A stretch of 64,000 bases of DNA from Ceratorhiza oryzae-sativae (taxonomy: Eukaryota; Basidiomycota; Agaricomycetes; Cantharellales; Ceratobasidiaceae), in contig JARWMV010000067.1 in assembly GCA_030998015.1 (NCBI GenBank), forward strand, positions 20,170 to 84,169, read 5' to 3'. The notes beneath the pieces are model-generated. The model searched no databases. It had not been told where the DNA came from and was given only the letters and a program-made list of their open reading frames with translations. The translations under genes and the position numbers were made by a program. Below, in pieces: positions 25,021-32,893 of the stretch (positions within the stretch are counted from its first letter, which is position 1; every line of letters begins with the position of its first letter).

Positions 25021-25369
25021 TTAATTGTTTTGGAAAAACATTCAATATTTGGGGATCAAAACTATCAAACTCCGGGAACACCCTAAAGCTTACGGTACCA
25101 AGCAATAGTCGAAAGGCTGTTTGTGGATGAAGTAATTACTCATGTAAGGTAACAAGCCGTAAGATAAACGAAAGTTAAATGGGTTACCGCGGAACTAAAT
25201 CAGAGTTTAAATCTCTCGCGAGGGTAAAGGATTTCGAGCTAATCAAAGGAATCAAATCCTTTAATCCATCCGGGATCGGGACCGGAAATTTAAACTTTGT
25301 AAAAGCGCAACGAGTAGACGGTAGTTGGTGAGTAGTTGAATTCAGACTATTCGCTTAAGGTGTACTCTA

Positions 25370-25547
25370 ATGGGTTTCGAAAGAAATTATCAAGTCAAAA
25401 TCCATTCTAAGCAAATAAGTGTTTCCAAATCTTATAACCGCGCCGAAGGCGCCTCTTCAACTGATGTTAATCCTTGGTTCATAAGTGGTCTGATTGACGC
25501 AAACCCCTGGTTCATAATTGGTTTGATTGATGTTGGAAAAATTAATT
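25370..25547 (+). pseudogene. HEG-d, N-terminal piece: LAGLIDADG (type 1) with duplicated first motif
   Basis: Starts at ATG with MGFERNYQVKIHSKQ, a start typical of LAGLIDADG_1 intron endonucleases. It then reads STDVNPWFISGLIDA followed at once by NPWFIIGLIDVGKIN and a TGA. The first LAGLIDADG helix is thus tandemly duplicated (about 33 bases). The expected continuation (EGSFSIIV...) is found 2.4 kb downstream at 27928, beyond HEG-c. It lies just 3' of the intron 1 core. Confidence 0.78.
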
Positions 25548-25650
25548 GACGCAAAACAACATAAAAGAGGATTCTAGATTACACTTTTTGCCTCTAATCA
25601 TAGTATGGTCTTCGATCTCTCCGCTAGGCGGAGGAAAGGACTATATCATA

Positions 25651-25867
25651 CCCCCGCTTATCGGCTGAAATCTTAGGTGTAACCCAAGATTTCAGCCGAT
25701 AAGCGGAGGGTCAACGACCCGTGGGTATGGTTATCGAGGCCGCGTTCGCGGCGAGGTATTGCGAGGTACCCTGGAACTTTCAGTTCCAGGGTACCTCGGA
25801 ATCAGACGCCGCGCGCACGCCAGGGCCGCCTTGGCTTAAGCCAAGGCGTTCGCAGGCGTGCACGGGT
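25651..25867 (-). mobile_element. Family B element B2 (variant)
   Basis: Flanked by TCATA on both sides. The usual AT hairpin is replaced by TATCGGCTGAAATCTT and its complement, as in family L. Confidence 0.85.
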
Positions 25868-26102
25868 CATACTTGGGGTAAACTGTCCTCTTATTTGGGG
25901 CTAGGTGAACCCTAACCAAAATGGGAAGGAATAAAGGCAACCAATTTACCTATTCTTTCGCCGGGGGACCACCGGCGGAGTTGTGGTCCTTTAGGGATGA
26001 CCAATTTTCGAAGTATACTCTCACGCCAGTGTACGTTGTAAACGTACATAGGCGAGGGTAATCAACTTTTAATTATGGTCAACTTCTAATCTATGAAGAA
26101 CT

Positions 26103-26317
26103 CCGCGCGCGTTAGTTGCTGGTGGGACTTGTCCCACCAACCAACGTGAGCAATCGCAACCGTTTGCGATTGCTAGTGCGCGGCATAATATCGATATTTA
26201 GCCGCCGGCTGAAAATGACGAACGGTCGTCATTTTCTACGAGGGAATCTTTATGTTGAGGTAGCCTGGACTCATGGTCAAGGCTACCTCAAGTTAGGATT
26301 CCCTCTAACGCCGGCGG
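26103..26317 (+). mobile_element. Family A element with short nested hairpin
   Basis: The last arm carries an extra GAGGTAGCC/GGCTACCTC hairpin, shorter than that in the other nested copies (it lacks part of the CATGAG inner stem). Confidence 0.9.
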
Positions 26318-26348
26318 GCCCAGTCTTTTGACAAAATAAACCCCAGTT

Positions 26349-26447
26349 GACCCCCCAAACTGATGCAGCTATGCTGCATTGTTTGGGGGGGGTAATGGCC
26401 CTCCCAATACGTTGGCCTTACAGGCTTGGTAACGCATTGGGAGGTCA
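26349..26447. mobile_element. Family C double hairpin C4
   Basis: CCCCCCAAACTG hairpin followed by CTCCCAATACGTTGGCC with its complement. In non-coding DNA upstream of HEG-c. Confidence 0.8.
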
Positions 26448-26560
26448 TTGTTTTCTTGCCCCTTGAAGTTTAGGAACATGAACGGTATTTCCCACCTAAT
26501 CGGTCAAGTACCGTCTATTCTAAATGTCCCGGTTAGTGAAGAACATCTAGTGTGTTTAGA

Positions 26561-26592
26561 TTTAGAGACTATCAACATATTAATTTTTAAAA
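26561..26592 (+). promoter_or_regulatory. Conserved HEG 5' leader (HEG-c)
   Basis: TTAGAGACTATCAACATATT just before the HEG-c ATG resembles the leaders of HEG-g (38571) and HEG-h (39703). It may be a processing or translation signal, or simply shared ancestry. Confidence 0.4.
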
Positions 26593-26888
26593 ATGTTTTA
26601 TTTTTCAATTTTATCTTTTTTTCTTCAACTCAAACCACGGTTTTGTCATATTTTCTGGTTATTAATTATTATGGTTATTGCTACCGCTGAATTTGAAGTA
26701 TTTTCATTTAACGGATCCGGCCCAGGCGCCCATATTGAATTTTTACTTACTTCTTTATTGCCTGTTAAAATGCGAAAATTGAATAAAGTTGAACGAGAAT
26801 CCTTTTCCCTTTCAAATGAATTAGAACAAATTTTAGTAGGACTCATTTTGGGGGACTTAAACGCACATAAAGCAAGTATTAATAGTAA

Positions 26889-27030
26889 CCCCGCTAATCG
26901 ATACCCCTGCCAAGACGTGCGCTAAAGCGCAGTTCTCTAGGCAGGGTGTAGATTTGCCTTCGCAAATCATCGATTAGTGGAGCCCTCCGCGCTTAGGCCG
27001 CCCTGCGGGCGATCAAAGAGCGCGGAGGGT
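26889..27030 (+). mobile_element. D plus F composite in HEG-c
   Basis: CCCCGCTAATCGAT, a D hairpin, GATTTGCCTTCGCAAATC, ATCGATTAGTGG, then an F hairpin (CCCTCCGCGC … GCGCGGAGGG). Splits HEG-c between INSNP and IRLRFK. Confidence 0.82.
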
Positions 27031-27386
27031 ATTCGTTTAAGATTTAAACAAGGTTCCGCTAATAAAGAGTATCTTTTTCACTTGTACGAATTATTCAGAA
27101 GCTATTGTTTATCGGCTCCAAAATCTCGTGATCAGAAACCTGATTACCGGACAGGCAAAATTTATACTCAAATTTCATTTAATACTTCTTCATTGCCGTG
27201 TTTTAACACAATTTACGATCTATTTTATCTTGATGGGAAAAAAATAATACCAACTAACATAAACGAGTTGTTAACAGTTTCCTCATTGAGCTACTGGTTG
27301 TGCGATGATGGTAGCTTTTGTCGAACAACACAAAGAGTTTTTCTTTGTACGGAATGCTATACAGTCGACGAAGTAAGTTTATTAGT

Positions 27387-27420
27387 CCGCCTCCTGGATC
27401 TCTAGAGATCCAGGGAGCGG
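27387..27420 (+). mobile_element. Family H mini-hairpin H1 in HEG-c
   Basis: 34 nt, CCGCCTCCTGGATCTCTAGA … CCAGGGAGCGG, between AGT repeats. Removal with one AGT restores SLLVLNAKW. Confidence 0.88.
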
Positions 27421-27520
27421 AGTTTTAAATGCCAAATGGGATTTAAAATGCCGAAAAGTTAACAGAGGTAGTGGTTGCCGAATAGTAATTCCACGTAGAT
27501 CAATGCCGGTTTTGCAATCC

Positions 27521-27565
27521 TACCCCTGCCAAGACGTGCGCTAAAGCGCAGTTGCCCAGGCAGGG
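27521..27565 (+). mobile_element. Family D hairpin D3 in HEG-c
   Basis: Splits PVLQS from LLKDVMPK near the C-terminus. Confidence 0.8.
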
Positions 27566-27623
27566 TTGTTAAAAGACGTTATGCCAAAAATGATGCTATA
27601 TAAAATAGGTTTATAAAAACAAT

Positions 27624-27704
27624 TGACCCCCCAAACATATGCAGCTACGCTGCATAGTTTGGGGGGGCAATTGCCCCCCAACATGCTGTAAGGCATTGGG
27701 GGTC
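27624..27704. mobile_element. Family C double hairpin C5
   Basis: Flanked by CAATTG on both sides; lies just 3' of HEG-c. Arm 1 has one C fewer in the run. Confidence 0.82.
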
Positions 27705-27776
27705 AATTGTCGTTATGTTTGTTAAGTATCGTGCAATTATATTTTCATGTTGTATACTACAAACTCGTAATTCCAT

Positions 27777-27818
27777 GATTGTGAGGTACCCTGGACTGAA
27801 TGGTCCAGGGTACCTCAC
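27777..27818 (+). mobile_element. Family I hairpin between AATTCCAT repeats
   Basis: GTGAGGTACCCTGGAC and its complement, flanked by the 8-base direct repeat AATTCCAT at 27769 and 27819; in the non-coding gap between HEG-c and HEG-d. Confidence 0.82.
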
Positions 27819-28032
27819 AATTCCATAGTGAATTACACGGCTTTCAGTTTTAGGGGGTAGTTGCTGTTATAAGTCTCCCCTTTTTGAGTAAGATGGTATT
27901 TTAAGAATACCACCTAAGTCATATAGTATCCTTGAGGGGTCATTCAGTATCATAGTCGACAAAAATAAGACTAGAAAGTTAGGATGGAGAATCCAAACTA
28001 AATTTCAATTAGGTCTTCACATAAAAGACTTA

Positions 28033-28069
28033 CCCCGCCTCCTGGATCTCTAGAGATCCAGGGAGCGGA
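28033..28069 (+). mobile_element. Family H mini-hairpin H2 in HEG-d
   Basis: 37 nt between TTA repeats. Removal with one TTA restores HIKDLLKLQQS. Confidence 0.88.
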
Positions 28070-28303
28070 TTATTAAAACTACAACAATCTCTGGGTGGAA
28101 TCGGCTCAATTCATTCAACTCCTTCTGAAAATAAGGCGAATTATTCAATTGATTCTAAACAAGATTTGTTACAACTTATAGATCATTTAGATAAATACCC
28201 TTTATTGACACAAAAAAAAGCAGATTTTCTTTTGTTTAAAGAAGTAGTAGAACTAATAAGCAATAAATCTCATCTTACTATGGAAGGGTTGAAACAAATA
28301 GTC

Positions 28304-28475
28304 CCGCCGGCGTTAGAGGGAATCCTAAAGATTCCCTCGTAGAAAATGACGACCGTTCGTCATTTTCAGCCGGCGGCTAAATATCGATATTATGCCGCGC
28401 ACTAGCAATCGCAAACGGTTGCGATTGCTCACGTTGGTTGGTGGGACAAGTCCCACCAGCAACTAACGCGCGCGG
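28304..28475 (-). mobile_element. Family A element in HEG-d
   Basis: Inverted copy. Exact removal of the 172 nt restores KQIV-ASMNLGLSD in frame. Confidence 0.9.
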
Positions 28476-28817
28476 GCCTCAATGAATTTAGGGTTATCGG
28501 ATTCCTTAAAATCTGAGTTTAAAGACTATGCTCCTGTTGAAAGACCAGTTATTAATACTGAAGAAATTCCTGATTCTAATTGGGTTTCAGGCTTTGTATC
28601 TGTTGATGTAAGTTTTGATGTAAGAATTTATGAACGACCATCAAATCCAATTGGGCATAGAATACAATTAAGATTTAGAGTAACCCAGCACGATAGAGAT
28701 AAAAATTTATTGGAGTGTTTAAGTAAATACCTGGGTTCAGGTAGTGTAACACAATATTCAGGAAAGGCAGCAGTGGTTTTAACTATTACTAAATTTTCAG
28801 ATATAACCAATATCATA

Positions 28818-29064
28818 CCCCCGCTTAGGGTCAACCAGCATTGTATTTATATATAAATACATGCTGTTGACCCGTGGGTATGGTTATCGAGGCCGCGTTC
28901 GCGGCGAGGTATTGCGAGGTACCCTGGAACTTTCAGTTCCAGGGTACCTCGGAATCAGACGCCGCGCGCACGCCAGGGCCGCCTTGGCTTGATTATTGAC
29001 CTTAAGGTCAATATGAGCCAAGCTTGCTTGGCTTAAGCCAAGGCGTTCGCAGGCGTGCACGGGT
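28818..29064 (-). mobile_element. Family B element B3
   Basis: Nested-hairpin form preceded by TCATA, in HEG-d. Its far end abuts a family A copy, so the second TCATA is missing. Confidence 0.85.
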
Positions 29065-29065
29065 C

Positions 29066-29237
29066 CCGCCGGCGTTAGAGGGAATCCTAAAGATTCCCTC
29101 GTAGAAAATGACGACCGTTCGTCATTTTCAGCCGGCGGCTAAATATCGATATTATGCCGCGCACTAGCAATCGCAAACGGTTGCGATTGCTCACGTTGGT
29201 TGGTGGGACAAGTCCCACCAGCAACTAACGCGCGCGG
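29066..29237 (-). mobile_element. Family A element abutting B3
   Basis: Inverted copy immediately after B3 in HEG-d, so one element may have inserted at the end of the other. Confidence 0.9.
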
Positions 29238-29436
29238 ACCTTTTTTTGAAAATAACCCTTTGCTTGGTGTAAAATTATTAGATTATTTGGACTGGTGTAA
29301 AATCGCTAAATTGATGAATGAGGGATCCCATCTTACGACTGAAGGTTTAAATTCCATAATAAAAATAAAATCAGGGATGAACACAGGAAGAGAGTTATAA
29401 TAAATATTTAATTGTATGATAAATTTGACCTCAATG

Positions 29437-29529
29437 CACAACCAAAGATTCTTTTCATACTTATCATTATTCACTTTCTTTATGCTTGTTCTAGTAGCAG
29501 GAGATTCATACCTAACTATGTTTATCGGT
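29437..29529 (+). CDS. nad5: NADH dehydrogenase subunit 5, exon 2 (codons 109-139)
   Basis: A 31-codon exon reading [31 protein letters not shown] across two lines, which is the third hydrophobic block of NAD5. The family has [11 protein letters not shown] upstream and MFVGWEGVG downstream, and both joints are restored by splicing to exons 1 and 3. The preceding intron base is G, and the exon ends in T (ATCGGT). It is too short to stand out as an open frame and was found by matching the protein family. Confidence 0.95.
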
Positions 29530-29788
29530 CAATTACTCCCGGCCTAAATGTGTTACTAAACACATTATGTACACCACTATATGCTGGAAACTCCTTAGAG
29601 CTTTTGAATTATTTAACCAAAATAATTCCAAAGATTGGATAATCAGCAGGAAATCCTATTTTAAATAATAAGCGGATCCTCAGAGGCTATACGTGGTGCG
29701 AATTGTTTCATCAATTTAAAGATATAGTCCTAAACTAAATAAATTTAGTCTTATAAAGCGGGATGAGAATATTATATTTTCACTATTG

Positions 29789-29866
29789 ACCCCCCAAACA
29801 AATGCAGCTACGCTGCATTGTTTGGGGGGGCAATAGCCCCCCAATACGCTGCAACGCATTGGGGGT
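29789..29866. mobile_element. Family C double hairpin C6
   Basis: Flanked by CTATTG on both sides, between the intron 2 core and HEG-e. Confidence 0.82.
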
Positions 29867-30028
29867 CTATTGCTATCATTTCTCGAAAATTATAACGGTG
29901 AAACTTTACAGGAATCTTTTTTAACTAGTCCTATTTTACTTTATGCAGGAAAAAAGGTTCTGAATACGGAAAACCTCGACAAACAACTCCATTAAAATTA
30001 GAAGTTGATCTCAGTTCTGAACAAACTG

Positions 30029-30064
30029 ACCCGTGCCCGCCTACGATCGCAGCTCCGCCTCAAG
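30029..30064 (-). repeat. Family J short GC repeat
   Basis: Inverted copy in HEG-e between LSSEQT and the first motif. Confidence 0.72.
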
Positions 30065-30075
30065 GAAATTACTGC

Positions 30076-30140
30076 CGAGGTATTGCGAGGTAGCCTGGAC
30101 CCCAGAGGTTCCAGGCTACCTCGGAATCAGGCGCCTCAAG
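30076..30140 (-). mobile_element. Family I hairpin in HEG-e
   Basis: GAGGTATTGCGAGGTAGCC … GGCTACCTCGGAATC. The same stem is nested in several family A copies. Confidence 0.78.
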
Positions 30141-30280
30141 GGTGAAGTTGTTGCACGTACGTGCAACAATTTCGTGATATTTTAATAGGGACTCTTCTCG
30201 GAGATTCTCGTGTTGAACGAATAAAATCATCACACAATAGTCGAGTTAGATTCGAGCAATCTTTTCCTAATCATGCTTCC

Positions 30281-30380
30281 TCCAACTCTCTGATCGCGCC
30301 TTTAGGCGCGGCCTAAGCGCTGAGGACTTCTAAATTGGGGGTGATTTGCGCAGGCAAATCTACACCCCCAATTTGGGGTT
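30281..30380 (-). mobile_element. Family G element G3 in HEG-e
   Basis: Inverted copy between FPNHA and KKACSSLG. Confidence 0.8.
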
Positions 30381-30484
30381 TTAAAAAAAGCTTGCTCATC
30401 CTTAGGGTTTAAGCATAGCGAAGAGTCTTTATCTAAAATTAGAGCGCATCTTTCTAAACTAAATTTTGAAAAAGGTAACAAAGT

Positions 30485-30518
30485 CCGCCTCCTGGATCTC
30501 TAGAGATCCAGGGAGCGG
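30485..30518 (+). mobile_element. Family H mini-hairpin H3 in HEG-e
   Basis: 34 nt between AGT repeats. Removal with one AGT restores GNKVTDIEKN. Confidence 0.88.
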
Positions 30519-30663
30519 AGTTACAGATATTGAAAAAAATACTGTAATTGTATATGATTCTACACGGCAAGCTGCTGAAGCTTTAAACTGTCATCATACA
30601 ACTATAAAATACCACGATAAAAATAAGTTTAAGGGAAAACCTTTTAGAAATAAATATTTCATA

Positions 30664-30910
30664 CCCCCGCTTAGGGTCAACCAGCATTGTATTTATATAT
30701 AAATACATGCTGTTGACCCGTGGGTATGGTTATCGAGGCCGCGTTCGCGGCGAGGTATTGCGAGGTACCCTGGAACTTTCAGTTCCAGGGTACCTCGGAA
30801 TCAGACGCCGCGCGCACGCCAGGGCCGCCTTGGCTTGATTATTGACCTTAAGGTCAATATGAGCCAAGCTTGCTTGGCTTAAGCCAAGGCGTTCGCAGGC
30901 GTGCACGGGT
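30664..30910 (-). mobile_element. Family B element B4 at the IENR1/tail junction of HEG-e
   Basis: Between TCATA repeats. Removal leaves the IENR1-like module one base out of frame with the LAGLIDADG tail. Confidence 0.85.
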
Positions 30911-31057
30911 CATACACATTGGAAGAAGTTAAACTTCTACAAAAATCATTATTGGGTAATTTTAATATAGAAACCCGATTAATACTAAAACGGGAAAATC
31001 AGTGGTTAATATGTATTCCTGTAAAACAACAACCTATTCTTCGAGCTATTGTAACTC

Positions 31058-31279
31058 CCGCGCGCGTTAGTTGCTGGTGGGACTTGTCCCACCAACCAAC
31101 GTGAGCAATCGCAACCGTTTGCGATTGCTAGTGCGCGGCATAATATCGATATTTAGCCGCCGGCTGAAAATGACGAACGGTCGTCATTTTCTACGAGGGA
31201 ATCTTTATGGGAGGTAGCCTGGACCATGAGACTCATGGTCAAGGCTACCTCATCTGAGGATTCCCTCTAACGCCGGCGG
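31058..31279 (+). mobile_element. Family A element with nested I-type hairpin, in the HEG-e tail
   Basis: 222 nt: the standard copy plus a 50-nt insertion in the loop of the last arm. Sits after IVTP, close to the sites used in HEG-a and HEG-b. Confidence 0.9.
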
Positions 31280-31558
31280 GCATTCATCAATGCTATATAA
31301 AATATCTTCATCGTTAATTTAACTACCTTCTTCTTAAGAAATTTGATTTCATTGCACAGGTCCCTCAACCAATGACCCTAATGCAGGTCCAGCAAGATTT
31401 TATAAATCTTGCATGGAAACAAGCCTATACTCCTTAGGCTTGCAACCCCTCCCCTTGTGGTTGGGAGTTACACCTAAGATTTCAGCCGATAACCGGGGAG
31501 TTTATTTTTCCATGTTAGAAAAATTAAATGAATAAAGATTAAGGTCCGCTATTTCCCG

Positions 31559-31891
31559 TGGGAGGGTATTGGTATATCTTCATACTTACTGATTAACTTC
31601 TGGTTTACCAGAATTCAAGCTAATAAGTCTGCTATATTGGCTTTAACTATGAATAGAGTTGGTGATATGTTCTTAAGTATTGGGTTCTTTGCTATATTCT
31701 GGCTATTTGGAAATATTGATTATGCCACAGTATTCAGTATTGCACCATATATGAATGAAACAGCTATAACAATAATAGGTTTATTGTTATTATTTGCTGC
31801 TATGGGAAAATCAGCCCAACTAGGTCTTAATACTTGGTTACCTCATTCAATGGAAGGTCCAACACCTGTTTCTGCTTTACTGCATGCTGCT
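31559..31891 (+). CDS. nad5: NADH dehydrogenase subunit 5, exon 3 (codons 140-250)
   Basis: The core of the proton-pump domain. It starts [20 protein letters not shown], continues [54 protein letters not shown] and ends SALLHAA. The conserved Glu of WEG and Lys of GKSAQ, parts of the proton path in this family, are present. The 3' boundary is ambiguous by up to five bases because TACC occurs at both ends of intron 3 (31891-31894 and 37207-37210). The protein is the same whichever is used. Confidence 0.97.
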
Positions 31892-31922
31892 ACCGAAAAT
31901 TAAATTACAATATTTGTTTACT

Positions 31923-32045
31923 ACCCATGCCAAGACTTGCGCCACCCAAATTCGTCCTCTGACTCGAGCAAAGACGCAGTTGCCCATCCCTTTCACAGGT
32001 GGGAAGGGTGGATACCCTCCCACCTGTTATTGGGTCCAGGCAGGG
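31923..32045 (+). repeat. Family D hairpin opened by further hairpins
   Basis: The D ends (TACCCATGCCAAGACTTGCG and CCAGGCAGGGA) flank about 85 extra bases. These contain a second stem CACAGGTGGGAAGGG/CCCTCCCACCTG and ACCCAA/TTGGGT. It looks like a D copy that received later insertions. Confidence 0.6.
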
Positions 32046-32413
32046 ATTATTTATAAATTAAGAATCTTTTAAAACTAGAGTCTGCGTACACTAACCCAAT
32101 TTGCGACTCATATACACTTGAGTGCAGGAGGTTGTTTATCTCCATCTATTATTAACCGTTTTTTTTCTTAGCCCGTACACTCTGGCAGGGTTCGGAATAC
32201 TTGATACTATGCATTTGAAATTATATTTTTAGGATTAATACGGACCTTCAATGGTCACAAAATGTGTCTCAGCTTTCTTACGTAGGCTATTGGCACAAGG
32301 GAAAAAAATAATTGCTATTTTTTTTAAGAAGAGGTTAAAGAAACAAACTTTCGCCTTTAACCCCTTCTAGGATTATTATTTGAGGGGCGTTCCGGAACCC
32401 TGTCGCAGCATGT
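32046..32413. other. Unassigned intron sequence
   Basis: AT-rich intron 3 sequence with no convincing reading frame. It ends in TGTCGCAGCATGT, which pairs with ACATGCTGCGACA after the family A copy. That A therefore sits in the loop of another palindrome. Confidence 0.5.
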
Positions 32414-32585
32414 CCGCGCGCGTTAGTTGCTGGTGGGACTTGTCCCACCAACCAACGTGAGCAATCGCAACCGTTTGCGATTGCTAGTGCGCGGCATAAT
32501 ATCGATATTTAGCCGCCGGCTGAAAATGACGAACGGTCGTCATTTTCTACGAGGGAATCTTTAGGATTCCCTCTAACGCCGGCGG
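32414..32585 (+). mobile_element. Family A element in the loop of another palindrome
   Basis: Flanked by GTCGCAGCATGT and its complement ACATGCTGCGAC, so the insertion lies at the centre of a pre-existing palindrome. Confidence 0.9.
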
Positions 32586-32646
32586 ACATGCTGCGACACG
32601 GAACCAAAATTCCCATAAAAGAAGCAGATTTTTGGATTTAATCATA

Positions 32647-32893
32647 CCCCCGCTTAGGGTCAACCAGCATTGTATTTATATATAAATACATGCTGTTGAC
32701 CCGTGGGTATGGTTATCGAGGCCGCGTTCGCGGCGAGGTATTGCGAGGTACCCTGGAACTTTCAGTTCCAGGGTACCTCGGAATCAGACGCCGCGCGCAC
32801 GCCAGGGCCGCCTTGGCTTGATTATTGACCTTAAGGTCAATATGAGCCAAGCTTGCTTGGCTTAAGCCAAGGCGTTCGCAGGCGTGCACGGGT
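32647..32893 (-). mobile_element. Family B element B5
   Basis: In non-coding intron 3 sequence, between TCATA repeats; nested-hairpin form. Confidence 0.85.

Larger units (their letters stand above)
26593..27616 (+). pseudogene. HEG-c: nearly complete LAGLIDADG (type 2) endonuclease split by three GC insertions
   Basis: Starts at ATG with a hydrophobic leader (MFYFSILSFFLQLKPRF). It continues through the first motif ELEQILVGLILGDLNAHKAS, then LRFKQGSANKEYLFHLYELF, then SLPCFNTIYDLFYLDGKKII, then the second motif LSYWLCDDGSF, and ends MPVLQS / LLKDVMPKMMLYKIGL, stop. Both catalytic aspartate motifs are intact. A D/F composite (26889-27030), an H hairpin (27387-27420) and a D hairpin (27521-27565) break the frame. 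Removing H with one AGT copy rejoins SLLVLNAKWDLKCRK in frame. It sits inside HEG-d. It could be functional only if the insertions were bypassed or removed from RNA. Confidence 0.85.
27895..29400 (+). pseudogene. HEG-d, C-terminal piece: LAGLIDADG (type 1) endonuclease
   Basis: From ~27928 it resumes the first motif as LEGSFSIIVDKNKTR. It then reads KLGWRIQTKFQLGLHIKDL, LQQSLGGIGSIHSTP, LDKYPLLTQKKADFLLFKEV, KSHLTMEGLKQIV, ASMNLGLSDSLKSEF and the second motif PDSNWVSGFVSVDVSFDVRI (the usual acidic DGEG is lost). After B3 and a family A copy it ends with LLDYLDWCKIAKLMNEGSHL and a TAA. H2 lies between KDL and LKLQQ; removing it with one TTA copy restores the frame. Exact removal of the 172-nt A at 28304-28475 also restores it (KQIV-ASMNLG). 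The degenerate second motif suggests loss of nuclease activity. Confidence 0.83.
25021..29436 (+). ncRNA. nad5 intron 1 (group IA, with two nested HEGs)
   Basis: The 5' part carries a group IA-like core: CTCCGGGAACACCCTAAAGC at ~25071, the P7 strand GAGTAG in CAACGAGTAGACGG at ~25310, and its pairing partner CTATTC in CAGACTATTCGC at ~25345. The intron ends in G at 29436 before CACAACCAAAG. It is 4.4 kb long because HEG-c has been inserted into HEG-d, and because B, A, C, D/F, H and I elements have accumulated. Exon 1-exon 2 joining is in frame. Confidence 0.82.
29878..31322 (+). pseudogene. HEG-e: LAGLIDADG (type 2) endonuclease with an IENR1-like module replacing its second motif
   Basis: Pieces in order: GSEYGKPRQTTPLKLEVDLS, first motif RDILIGTLLGDSRVERIKSS, RVRFEQSFPNHA, then SSLGFKHSEESLSKIRAHLS. 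Next comes an IENR1/NUMOD1-like DNA-binding repeat (NTVIVYDSTRQAAEALNCHH, TTIKYHDKNKFKGK). The LAGLIDADG tail follows (YTLEEVKLLQKSLLGNFNIE, PILRAIVTP, then SSMLYKI, stop). The central region with the SLPCLNELY and YWxxDDG motifs is missing. J3, I2, G3, H3, B4 and a nested A interrupt it. H3 removal with one AGT copy restores NKVTDIEKN. B4 removal leaves the tail one base out of frame. The 5' end is uncertain, and a run of A near 29950 looks frameshifted. Confidence 0.8.
29530..31558 (+). ncRNA. nad5 intron 2 (group IB) with chimeric HEG-e
   Basis: The core starts soon after the exon: TATGCTGGAAACTCC at ~29580, P/Q AATCAGCAGG at ~29641, R CCTCAGAGGCTATACG, S AAAGATATAGTCC ending ~29733. HEG-e follows in the 3' part. 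The intron ends in G at 31558 before the codon TGG of WEGIG. A family C element (29789-29866) sits between core and HEG. Confidence 0.85.

Noticed and set aside
25600..25660. S-segment-like GATATAGTCC on the minus strand, suggesting an antisense group I intron
   Set aside because: No matching R or P/Q segments were found on that strand nearby.
32404..32600. Rho-independent terminator at GC palindromes
   Set aside because: No U-tract in the right place, and the same palindromes occur inside reading frames on both strands.
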